The position numbers were made by a program, and so were the translations under genes. From Clostridiales bacterium (GTDB taxonomy: Bacteria; Bacillota; Clostridia; Oscillospirales; Acutalibacteraceae), in the NCBI GenBank assembly GCA_019416395.1, contig DXXH01000037.1:5567-22397 (forward strand): a stretch of 16,831 bases of DNA, read 5' to 3'. A model generated the notes under the pieces. The model searched no databases and was not told the DNA's origin. It was given only the letters and a program-made list of their open reading frames with translations. How positions within the stretch are numbered: the stretch's first letter is position 1; each line of letters opens with the position of its first letter. Of this stretch, positions 6,330-12,742 are shown one piece after another.

Positions 6330-6402
6330 TTTTTGAACCTTTATTTGTAACCGTCCCATTCTGCGGCCTATAAAAACGTAACTGCCTAATCTCTTGGCAT
6401 AT

Positions 6403-6438
6403 AAACAAAACCACTAGTTCGCGCTAGTGGTTTTGTTT
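6403..6438. terminator. Strong bidirectional terminator
   Basis: A perfect 15-bp stem (6403-6417 with 6424-6438) encloses the six-base loop TTCGCG. The GC part (CCACTAG/CTAGTGG) is flanked by A-rich and T-rich arms, so it can act on both strands. It sits between the convergent sipW and MFS genes and serves both. Confidence 0.92.
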
Positions 6439-6452
6439 TGCGTGAGAAAGGC

Positions 6453-7625
6453 TCACAGCTGTTCCAGGCTTCTGGTGTGGCCTGTTTTCAAAATAAAGGT
6501 ACATGCCATCATAAAAAGAAACAGAATCAGAAGGAAGACCGGGAAAATGCCTGTACCAAGCCAGTCAGCAAATACGCCGAATAGAACAGGGGTAATCAAA
6601 ATGCTCAGATAGGAAAAGGCCATCTGGATCCCGATGATGGATTGGGAAGACCGGACTCCGAAAAGAGTGGGGGTCAGATGAGTCATGTTGGGAAGCATGG
6701 GGCCATTGCCCAAACCGGTGAGAAATAGGGCCACTACCGCGGTGGTAGGGTTTGACTGGGTGAGAAGCAGAATGACAGCGATGGAAAGAGTGAGTTGCGC
6801 CGCTCCGATAATTTGCCAGTCTGAGTATTTCAACGTAAGCAACCCAGAGGCAAAGCGGCCAAGGGTGATTCCCACAAAGTAAAAGGCGATCAAAGCCGCC
6901 GCCAAATCTGGGGAAAGGCCAACAGAGCCAGCTAAAAAGGTGCTTCCCCAGATCAGACAGGTGGATTCCAGCCCACCTATTCCGGAAAACACAGCGCAAG
7001 ACGCCAAGATCTTTTTACGCCGGAGCATCTGCGTCAAGGGAATAACGTGAACGAAGTCTTCTTCCGGTTGGCTGCTTTTCAGCTTTTTCCACAAGGGCAA
7101 ACTGCAAATGGAGAGAACGGCAATGGCCAACTGAATCAGAAAAACTGTGCGGTATCCTGATTGCCAGCTTTTGTTTTCTGCCAGGGCCACGGACATGAGG
7201 AAGGGGCTTGCGGTGACGCCAATACCGTAAAAGCAGTGGAGGAAATTCATCTGCATGGAGTTGTAATGCAGCGCCACATAATTGTTCAAAGCCGTGTCCA
7301 CAGAACCGGCGCCAATTCCCAAGGGAATGGCGAAAACACATAGCCAGAGAAAATTGTGTGAGCAGGAAAATCCCAACAAAGCTACAGCGGTTAACGCGGT
7401 GGAAAGAACGGTGATTTTCGCCGTCCCAAGTCTGGCAATCATTTTGGCGCTCATCAAACTGGATAAAACGGTGCCGCCGGAAATGATCAGAGAAATCACG
7501 CTGGCGTAAGACACAGGGACGCCCAATTGAGGGTAAATCGCTGGCCAGGCCGCTCCCAGAAGGGAATCGGGAATTCCCAATCCTATGTAAAAAATATAGA
7601 TTAAAATCAGTAACGCTGTCGCCAT
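6453..7625 (-). CDS. MFS transporter
   Basis: A 390-residue membrane protein of the major facilitator superfamily with about twelve hydrophobic segments. The first half includes FYIGLGIPDSLLGAAWP and SVISLIISGGTVLSSL, a short basic loop ARLGTAK typical of MFS loop 2-3, and an acidic/basic cytoplasmic stretch near the middle (LWKKLKSSQPEEDF). The pattern (GIPDSLLGAAWP..., GIGAGSVDTALNNYVALHY) resembles the FucP/sugar-permease-like MFS group often found in Clostridia; the substrate cannot be read from sequence. The ATG at 7625 is chosen over the upstream ATG at 7658 because AGGAG lies seven bases before it and the extra N-terminal residues (FFRTAYRSGS) are unlike the family. The gene is convergent with sipW and divergent from the phosphopantetheinyl transferase. 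I found no convincing promoter, only a weak GTGACA-N19-TATTAT on the minus strand near 7730-7700. Confidence 0.9.
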   Translation of the reverse strand: MATALLILIYIFYIGLGIPDSLLGAAWPAIYPQLGVPVSYASVISLIISGGTVLSSLMSAKMIARLGTAKITVLSTALTAVALLGFSCSHNFLWLCVFAIPLGIGAGSVDTALNNYVALHYNSMQMNFLHCFYGIGVTASPFLMSVALAENKSWQSGYRTVFLIQLAIAVLSICSLPLWKKLKSSQPEEDFVHVIPLTQMLRRKKILASCAVFSGIGGLESTCLIWGSTFLAGSVGLSPDLAAALIAFYFVGITLGRFASGLLTLKYSDWQIIGAAQLTLSIAVILLLTQSNPTTAVVALFLTGLGNGPMLPNMTHLTPTLFGVRSSQSIIGIQMAFSYLSILITPVLFGVFADWLGTGIFPVFLLILFLFMMACTFILKTGHTRSLEQL

Positions 7626-7787
7626 AGAACCACTCCTATACGCTGTGCGGAAAAACACAAATTATGCCGAATCTGGCAAGTGAAAAAAGATTCCTAAAAC
7701 CATAATAGTCAGTATCCCGGAGATTGTGTCACCTTAAACCAGCCGACCAATGAAAACTTTCCAGGGAATCCTTAGCGCAAAAACTGC

Positions 7788-7816
7788 TTCAAATCCAGAC
7801 GGGATTGTGTTACAAT
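7788..7816 (+). promoter_or_regulatory. Promoter of the phosphopantetheinyl transferase operon
   Basis: TTCAAA (7788-7793) and TACAAT (7811-7816) are 17 bases apart, with TGT just before the -10 (extended -10). Transcription would begin near 7823. This places the possible TTG start at 7805 outside the mRNA and supports the GTG at 7856. Confidence 0.6.
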
Positions 7817-7855
7817 GAGCGACAGTACACAAATGCAGGAAAGGGGGAGCGGGCA

Positions 7856-8428
7856 GTGCTGTACGGATGCCGGTATGAAAAAACTTTTTGCAGCCGCAAG
7901 GAAGAGATGGATTACCAGCGCGCCTTGGTGGAAAAGCTGCTTCAGTGGGCGCTTTTGCGGGAATATGGGCTGGATATTTCCAAGCTTCATCGTGACCGTA
8001 CACCGGAAGGAAAGCCTTTCTTCACGGACTGCACGGTGCAGTTCAGTCTGAGTCACTGCACAGGATTGGTATGCTGCGCGCTAAGCCGGTTTCCCGTGGG
8101 GGTAGACGGGGAGTGTTCCCGGCCTGTCTCCGAAAGGCTGATAGAGCGCGTTTGCACAGACCGGGAACGCGCTTGGCTTTCAGGGCAACCGGATAGGACC
8201 GCTGGGTTTTTGTCCTTGTGGACTTTAAAGGAAAGCGTGATGAAACTTTCCGGCCAGGGGATCGCCTATGGTTTTCAAAACGCTTCCTTTACCTTTGAAG
8301 GACCACAGCCCAGCTTTTGTGAGCCGGGAATGTGTCTTTCTCAGTTTGTACTGCCGGGGGGGTGGACTGTTTCCGTGGCCTCTTGGAAGGAGCGTTTTTC
8401 CCGGTTGGAACTGGTAGACCTTGCCTGA
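7856..8428 (+). CDS. 4'-phosphopantetheinyl transferase (Sfp superfamily)
   Basis: A 190-residue enzyme that moves the 4'-phosphopantetheine arm of coenzyme A onto a serine of a carrier protein. The family motifs are FSLSHC (63-68), VGVDGE (82-86/87; Asp84 and Glu86 as magnesium ligands), and WTLKESVMKLSGQG (122-135; Lys125, Glu126, Lys130). The size is between AcpS (~120) and Sfp (~225), in the Sfp-like range. The GTG start is chosen because AGGAAAGGGGGAG ends six bases before it and the promoter -10 lies downstream of the only alternative start. No polyketide or peptide synthetase lies nearby, so the target may be the fatty-acid carrier protein or a synthase elsewhere in the genome. It is followed at 72 bases by the DUF4830 gene. 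Confidence 0.9.
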   Translation: MLYGCRYEKTFCSRKEEMDYQRALVEKLLQWALLREYGLDISKLHRDRTPEGKPFFTDCTVQFSLSHCTGLVCCALSRFPVGVDGECSRPVSERLIERVCTDRERAWLSGQPDRTAGFLSLWTLKESVMKLSGQGIAYGFQNASFTFEGPQPSFCEPGMCLSQFVLPGGWTVSVASWKERFSRLELVDLA

Positions 8429-8448
8429 TGGAATCATAACCCTGGTTT

Positions 8449-8486
8449 CTCTCTCATATGTATGCCACAAGGAACCAATGAGAGAG
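8449..8486 (+). promoter_or_regulatory. Hairpin overlapping the region before the DUF4830 start
   Basis: CTCTCTCAT (8449-8457) pairs perfectly with ATGAGAGAG (8478-8486) around a 20-base loop, and two outer pairs may extend it. The right arm contains the purine stretch AGAGAGG just upstream of the GTG 8492/ATG 8501 start region. No T run follows, so it is not an intrinsic terminator. It could modulate translation of the downstream gene relative to the transferase. Confidence 0.4.
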
Positions 8487-8500
8487 GAACGGTGGAAAAT

Positions 8501-9175
8501 ATGGTCGTATCGCTGAAAGCAAATCGGAAACGGATATTAGCCTTTTTATTGTTGGCCGTCATAGTGGCGGGAGCTTGCTTTTTCCTGCAAAGCAAGGGCG
8601 GGGAAGAGCGCCAGCCCATTCCAGGCGGTACCAATGAAGAGCGGGTAGCTTACCTGCAAAGCTTTGGCTGGCAGGTGCAGACAGAACCCACGGAGACACG
8701 GGAAGTGATGATTCCCGCCCAGTTCAACGATGTGTACACGGCGTACAATGTGATGCAGAAGGCGCAAGGGTTCGACCTGGAACCCTACGCCGGAGAAATT
8801 TGCACACAATATCTGTATAAAATTGAGAATTACCCGGACGAAACAGAAGTTTACGCTACGCTGTTGGTATATGGGGATCAGATCATCGGCGGCGATGTAG
8901 CCTGCTCGGAAGTGGACGGCTTCATGCATGGTTTTGCTCCGGACAGCGCCCGTTTTGGTGAAACCGGTGTAGGCGCTTCGGAAAGCTCTCAGGCGGAGAC
9001 CAGTTCCAGCCCGGCCGGTACAGCTCAGCCGGAGGCTTCCCAGTCCCAGGTTGTGGAGAGTACCACTGAAAGCGCCGTGACCGAGGAGGAGCCCGCAAGC
9101 GCGGTGTCGGAGAGCGCCGGGGAAACGGAAACCGCTGGGGAGGCTTTGCCGGAGGAGGCCTATCCCATCGATTGA
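8501..9175 (+). CDS. DUF4830 domain protein, membrane-anchored
   Basis: A 224-residue protein with a basic N-terminus and one membrane helix (about residues 12-27, ILAFLLLAVIVAGACFFL), then the DUF4830 domain (about 40-150): NEERVAYLQSFGWQV, IPAQFNDVYTAYNVMQKAQGFDL, YPDETEVYATLLVYGDQIIGGDV and DGFMHGF match that Clostridial family of unknown function. The last ~70 residues are low-complexity Ser/Glu/Thr/Ala, likely a disordered extracytoplasmic tail. The domain is expected outside the cytoplasm. The start is uncertain: ATG 8501 has GGTGG five bases before it, GTG 8492 is in frame after AGAGAGG, and ATG 8462 has no site. The stop is 25 bases before the next gene, so the two are probably co-transcribed. 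Confidence 0.85.
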   Translation: MVVSLKANRKRILAFLLLAVIVAGACFFLQSKGGEERQPIPGGTNEERVAYLQSFGWQVQTEPTETREVMIPAQFNDVYTAYNVMQKAQGFDLEPYAGEICTQYLYKIENYPDETEVYATLLVYGDQIIGGDVACSEVDGFMHGFAPDSARFGETGVGASESSQAETSSSPAGTAQPEASQSQVVESTTESAVTEEEPASAVSESAGETETAGEALPEEAYPID

Positions 9176-9200
9176 CAAGATGGTGAAAGGACGTGAAAAT

Positions 9201-9905
9201 ATGGGGGAGCGGTTGGATAAATTTCTCTCTTCCCAAGGATTCGGTACCCGGAAAGAGGTGGGGAAGCTGATTCGCTCTGGCGTGGTGGCTGTGGACGGTG
9301 TTCCCCAGCGGGAGAGCGCCGTGAAAATCGACCCGGAGAAGGTAGAGGTCACGGTGGAAGGAACGCCTGTGCGGTATCAAAAACACCTTTATATAATGAT
9401 GAATAAGCCCGCGGGGGTCCTGTCCGCCACAGAGGACCGCCGGGCGAAGACCGTTTTGGATCTGCTCCCGGAGGAATTTTGCCGCCGGGGGCTTTTCCCC
9501 GCAGGCAGGCTGGACAAGGATACCACAGGATTTCTACTTATCACCGACGACGGGGAATTGGCGCATAACATGCTTTCCCCCAGGAAACATGTGCGAAAGC
9601 TGTACCTGGCAAAGCTGGATGCCTCGGTCACGGAAGACGACATTACGGCGTTTGAAGCAGGAATAAGCTGGGGAGAAGAAGAATACGCTCCAGCCCGGCT
9701 GTGGGTGGAAGACAGTTCTCAGGAAGCTTATGTGGAGATTTATGAGGGCAAATTCCATCAAGTAAAACGTATGTTTGAGGCAAGAGGAAAAACGGTACTT
9801 ACCTTAAAGAGGCTCAAGATAGGGGGGCTTTCTCTTGATACTACACTACAGGAAGGGGAATGCCGCCTGCTTGGAGAGGAAGAAATCTGCGAAATTTTCC
9901 ATTAG
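9201..9905 (+). CDS. rsuA: Pseudouridine synthase, RsuA/RluB family
   Basis: A 234-residue enzyme that isomerises a specific uridine in ribosomal RNA. The N-terminal S4 RNA-binding domain (1-50) reads ERLDKFLSSQGFGTRKEVGK. The catalytic core has MMNKPAGVLS (66-75) and GRLDKDTTGFLLITDDGEL with the catalytic Asp105, and the late motif EGKFHQVKRMFEARGKTV is also present. The length matches RsuA (16S rRNA position 516 in E. coli) more than the longer RluB, but in Clostridia the exact target is unproven. ATG 9201 is preferred over ATG 9180 because AAAGGA (9186-9191) lies nine bases upstream and the S4 domain begins immediately. It ends the transferase-DUF4830 transcript. Confidence 0.9.
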   Translation: MGERLDKFLSSQGFGTRKEVGKLIRSGVVAVDGVPQRESAVKIDPEKVEVTVEGTPVRYQKHLYIMMNKPAGVLSATEDRRAKTVLDLLPEEFCRRGLFPAGRLDKDTTGFLLITDDGELAHNMLSPRKHVRKLYLAKLDASVTEDDITAFEAGISWGEEEYAPARLWVEDSSQEAYVEIYEGKFHQVKRMFEARGKTVLTLKRLKIGGLSLDTTLQEGECRLLGEEEICEIFH

Positions 9906-9943
9906 CAAGTTGTACTAAAATTAACTGCATGATTTGGAATTTA

Positions 9944-9995
9944 GGGAAAGTCCATAAATGACTGAAAAAATCTTTGGGCAAATAAAGACTTTCCC
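9944..9995. repeat. 9-bp inverted repeat upstream of the sugar ATPase gene
   Basis: GGGAAAGTC (9944-9952) is repeated inverted as GACTTTCCC (9987-9995), with 34 bases between. The right arm overlaps the proposed -35 of the downstream gene. No T tail follows, so a terminator is unlikely. The distance suits either a looped operator pair or an RNA stem. Confidence 0.35.
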
Positions 9996-10018
9996 CCATG
10001 ATGTTTATCTGCTATACT
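9990..10018 (+). promoter_or_regulatory. Candidate promoter of the MsmX-type ATPase gene
   Basis: TATACT (10013-10018) is a good -10. The -35 at 9990-9995 (TTTCCC) is weak, with 17-base spacing. A leader of about 70 bases follows, ending with AGGAGG nine bases before the ATG. A weak -35 would fit a gene that needs an activator. Confidence 0.45.
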
Positions 10019-10094
10019 TAGAACAATCAATCATGACCTGTGTCACGTGGTAGTCTACGATATGGAGTCATGGAAAAATAGGAGGAAAATCTGA

Positions 10095-11213
10095 ATGGCA
10101 AGCGTAACTTTAAAAAATATTTATAAGATCTATTCTGGTGGCGTTACTGCTGTTACCGACTTCAATCTGGACATCGAGGACAAGGAATTCATCATCTTGG
10201 TTGGCCCCTCTGGCTGCGGCAAATCCACCACTCTGCGTATGATCGCTGGCCTGGAAGAAATCAGCAAGGGTGAGCTGTACATAGGCGATGTGCTCTCCAA
10301 CGACATTGCTCCCAAGGACAGAGATATCGCCATGGTGTTCCAGAACTACGCCCTGTATCCTCACATGACCGTGTTTGATAACATGGCTTTCGGCCTGAAG
10401 CTTCGCAAGACTCCCAAGGACGAGATCAAGCGCCGCGTGGAAGAAGCCGCCCGTATCCTGGACATCTCTCACCTGCTGGACCGCAAGCCCAAGGCTTTGT
10501 CCGGTGGTCAGAGACAGCGTGTGGCTCTGGGCCGTGCTATCGTCCGTGATCCCAAGGTGTTCCTGCTGGACGAGCCGCTGTCCAACTTGGACGCTAAGCT
10601 GCGTGCTCAGATGAGAACTGAGATCGCCAAGCTGCACAAGCGTCTGGGTACCACCTTTATCTATGTTACTCACGACCAGACCGAAGCTATGACCATGGGC
10701 GACCGCATCGTGGTTATGAAGGACGGCTTCATTCAGCAGGTCGATACTCCCCAGAACCTGTATGATTATCCCATCAACGAGTTCGTTGCTGGATTCATGG
10801 GTTCTCCTCAGATGAACTTTATCGATGCCAAGCTGGGCAAAGCAGGTTCCGATTACACTCTGACCTTTGGTGCCTGCACCATTAAGGTTCCCCAGAAGAA
10901 GGCCTCTGGCGCTGTGGCCAACCTGGACGACTATGTGGGCAAGGAAGTTGTGTTCGGCATTCGTCCTGAGGACGTGCACGACGAGCCCGAGTTCATCGAG
11001 AAAGTTGGCGGCGCTCATGTGACCGCTGACGTGGAAGTTACCGAATTGATGGGCGCTGAGACCTATCTGTACTTGAACTGCGAAGGCAGTGCTGTGACTG
11101 CCCGTGTGGAGCCCACTTCCACAGCTAAGTCCGGCGACAAGTCTCAGATTGCTTTCGACCTGAACAAGATGCATTTGTTTGATAAAGAGACCGAGAAGAC
11201 CATTCTCAACTAA
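10095..11213 (+). CDS. msmX: Sugar ABC importer ATPase, MsmX/UgpC family
   Basis: A 372-residue ATPase of the CUT1 carbohydrate-import group. The nucleotide-binding domain (1-235) has Walker A GPSGCGKST (37-45), Q-loop Gln83, signature LSGGQRQR (135-142), Walker B VFLLDE (155-160), D-loop SNLD and switch His193. The C-terminal ~130 residues form the regulatory TOBE-type domain (FGIRPEDVHDEPEF). No permease or binding-protein genes are adjacent. In Firmicutes such solitary ATPases (MsmX, MsmK) energise several sugar importers encoded elsewhere, and this is the likely role. Codon choice is narrow, suggesting high expression, and the gene has its own promoter and a strong terminator. Next is a CdaR/PucR-type regulator; a link between them is possible but not shown. 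Confidence 0.93.
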   Translation: MASVTLKNIYKIYSGGVTAVTDFNLDIEDKEFIILVGPSGCGKSTTLRMIAGLEEISKGELYIGDVLSNDIAPKDRDIAMVFQNYALYPHMTVFDNMAFGLKLRKTPKDEIKRRVEEAARILDISHLLDRKPKALSGGQRQRVALGRAIVRDPKVFLLDEPLSNLDAKLRAQMRTEIAKLHKRLGTTFIYVTHDQTEAMTMGDRIVVMKDGFIQQVDTPQNLYDYPINEFVAGFMGSPQMNFIDAKLGKAGSDYTLTFGACTIKVPQKKASGAVANLDDYVGKEVVFGIRPEDVHDEPEFIEKVGGAHVTADVEVTELMGAETYLYLNCEGSAVTARVEPTSTAKSGDKSQIAFDLNKMHLFDKETEKTILN

Positions 11214-11228
11214 AAGTTTGCCATTCAG

Positions 11229-11259
11229 AAAGGGATACCAGATTTGGTATCCCTTTTTT
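11229..11259 (+). terminator. Intrinsic terminator of the MsmX-type gene
   Basis: A perfect 12-bp stem (AAAGGGATACCA with TGGTATCCCTTT, 11229-11240 and 11245-11256) with loop GATT is followed by a run of T. It begins 15 bases after the stop. Confidence 0.95.
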
Positions 11260-11284
11260 CTTTCCAGACGAGAAAATGATCCTT

Positions 11285-11300
11285 CTTTTTTTAAAAAAAG
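11285..11300. promoter_or_regulatory. Palindrome C-T7-A7-G just upstream of a promoter
   Basis: A perfect 16-bp palindrome made of T7 and A7 tracts. It ends two bases before the -35 of the next gene, the place of an UP element or a bent-DNA site. Its composition makes a specific operator less likely. Confidence 0.35.
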
Positions 11301-11301
11301 G

Positions 11302-11330
11302 TTGAATTTTTCCTCTCAATTATGTAAAAT
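11302..11330 (+). promoter_or_regulatory. Promoter of the CdaR/PucR-type regulator
   Basis: TTGAAT (11302-11307) and TAAAAT (11325-11330) are 17 bases apart, with A/T tracts upstream. The leader is about 100 bases long and ends in AAAGGGGAAG six bases or fewer before the ATG. Confidence 0.65.
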
Positions 11331-11436
11331 AAGGCTATATAGCTTTGTTATACAGGTTGCGGTAACAGTAAGCGCCTATTCCTTGTAAAAATCAATAGGG
11401 AAAAAGTCCCTGTGATAGAAAGAAAGGGGAAGAGTC

Positions 11437-12522
11437 ATGTCAAACAGATTATTCCAAGGTATCATTCATCAGATGCGTGATACGATTGACCGAACCATCG
11501 GCGTTGTGGACGAGTCCTCTGTGATCATCGCCTGCAGTGAGCTGGGAAAGATCGGCGAAGTCTGTGAGGAAATCACGCCAGAGGAAATGGCATCGCCCGA
11601 TGTGTTCCAGACCGATGAGTACACCTTCAAATCCTTCGGCAGCCGTCCCCGTCCGGAATACGCTGTGTTTGTGGCTGGCAAAGATCCGGAAGCTCAGAAA
11701 TTCGTGAAGATCCTTGCGGTGTCCCTAAACAGCATCAAGCAGTATTACGATGAGAAGTATGACCGGGGCAACTTTATCAAGAACGTAATTCTGGATAACA
11801 TTTTGCCCGGGGACATTTACCTGAAGAGCCACGAGCTGCACTTTGATTCCGATGTGAGCCGGGTGTGCATGCTGGTAAAGATCGCGGAAAAGAACGACAT
11901 TTCCGCATATGACGTATTGCAGAACTTGTTCCCGGACAAGAACAAGGATTTCATCATCAATATCAATGAAACGGATATTGCCCTTGTCAAGGAGATTAAA
12001 CCCAATATCGACGAGAAGGATATTGACAAGCTGGCCAGCTCTATTGTGGATACCCTTTCCGGTGAGTTCTACACTCATTGCACAGTGGGTATTGGCACTG
12101 TGGTCAACAGCATCAAAGATTTGGCCCGTTCCTTCAAGGAAGCCCAGGTGGCTTTGGAAGTGGGGAAGGTGTTTGACACAGAAAAGCCCATTGTCAGCTA
12201 CAATCATTTGGGAATTGCCCGCTTGATTTATCAGCTGCCCACCACCTTGTGCGAAATGTTCCTGAAAGAGGTGTTCCGGAAGGGTTCCATCGATTCTCTG
12301 GATCATGAAACCTTGTTCACCATTCAGCGTTTCTTTGAGAACAGCCTGAATGTGTCCGAGACGTCTCGGAAGCTGTTCGTACACCGGAATACGCTGGTTT
12401 ACCGGTTGGAAAAAATCAAGAAGATCACCGGTTTGGATCTGCGTGAATTTGAAGATGCCATTGTGTTCAAGGTAGCGTTAATGGTTAAACGGTATCTTTC
12501 CAGTAACCCGGTCAAGTTCTAA
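11437..12522 (+). CDS. CdaR/PucR-family transcriptional regulator
   Basis: A 361-residue DNA-binding protein. The N-terminal ~95 residues (FQGIIHQMRDTIDRTIGVVD, VFVAGKDPEAQKFVKILAVS) are a GAF-like or sugar-diacid-recognition-like sensor region. The middle (about 110-280) resembles the GGDEF-like CdaR domain (TVGIGTVVNSIKDLARSFKEAQVALEVGK). The C-terminal PucR-type helix-turn-helix (about 303-355) reads LNVSETSRKLFVHRNTLVYRLEKI. Family members in Bacillus and E. coli respond to sugar diacids or purine catabolites; the ligand here is unknown. The ATG is supported by a purine-rich site at 11423-11432. It lies between the sugar-importer ATPase and ftsEX and has its own promoter, so it is probably a separate transcription unit. 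Confidence 0.88.
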   Translation: MSNRLFQGIIHQMRDTIDRTIGVVDESSVIIACSELGKIGEVCEEITPEEMASPDVFQTDEYTFKSFGSRPRPEYAVFVAGKDPEAQKFVKILAVSLNSIKQYYDEKYDRGNFIKNVILDNILPGDIYLKSHELHFDSDVSRVCMLVKIAEKNDISAYDVLQNLFPDKNKDFIININETDIALVKEIKPNIDEKDIDKLASSIVDTLSGEFYTHCTVGIGTVVNSIKDLARSFKEAQVALEVGKVFDTEKPIVSYNHLGIARLIYQLPTTLCEMFLKEVFRKGSIDSLDHETLFTIQRFFENSLNVSETSRKLFVHRNTLVYRLEKIKKITGLDLREFEDAIVFKVALMVKRYLSSNPVKF

Positions 12523-12540
12523 AAATGCCCGGTTTTCTTG
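12505..12540 (+). terminator. Weak terminator-like stem at the regulator's end
   Basis: AACC-C-GG (12505-12511) can pair with CC-C-GGTT (12528-12534) across one C/C mismatch, followed by TTTTCTTGTT. It overlaps the regulator's stop codon. The stem is short, so termination would be partial at best. Confidence 0.25.
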
Positions 12541-12588
12541 TTGTGTTCCAAGTTCGTTCACAATTTATTTCTTTATAAGAATGATACA

Positions 12589-12633
12589 GGCGGCACCCAT
12601 TGGTATAATACGGCTATACCGATGGGTGCTGCC
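12589..12633 (+). promoter_or_regulatory. 19-bp hairpin in the leader before ftsE
   Basis: Positions 12589-12607 pair with 12615-12633 over all 19 bases (17 Watson-Crick and two G-U pairs) around the seven-base loop ATACGGC. The two non-Watson-Crick pairs are G-U in plus-strand RNA but would be A-C in minus-strand RNA, which suggests that the plus-strand transcript is the folded form. A TATAAT (12604-12609) lies inside the stem and loop; its -35 region is poor (TGATAC at 12582-12587, 16-base spacing). There is no T tail. It could be a terminator of unusual type, an RNA regulatory element, or an operator over a promoter. Confidence 0.6.
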
Positions 12634-12742
12634 GTGTGCGTTCATTGCCCCGCGGTGGCGCGGACTGACTTTCAAGTGAAAAAGGGAAAGAGTGAGCGCT
12701 TTTTCCGGATTGTATCCTTGCGGAGAAAGGACGGTTATAGGC

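Noticed and set aside
7805..7855. TTG start 51 bases upstream for the phosphopantetheinyl transferase
   Set aside because: The extended -10 of the promoter lies at 7811-7816, so this codon would be upstream of the transcript start.
10110..11174. A 354-codon minus-strand frame opposite the MsmX-type gene
   Set aside because: It is the mirror of a highly conserved ATPase gene with biased codons, contains no recognisable domain and has no start signal.
11179..11388. A 69-codon plus frame over the end of the MsmX-type gene and its terminator
   Set aside because: It runs through a strong terminator and a promoter, without a ribosome binding site.
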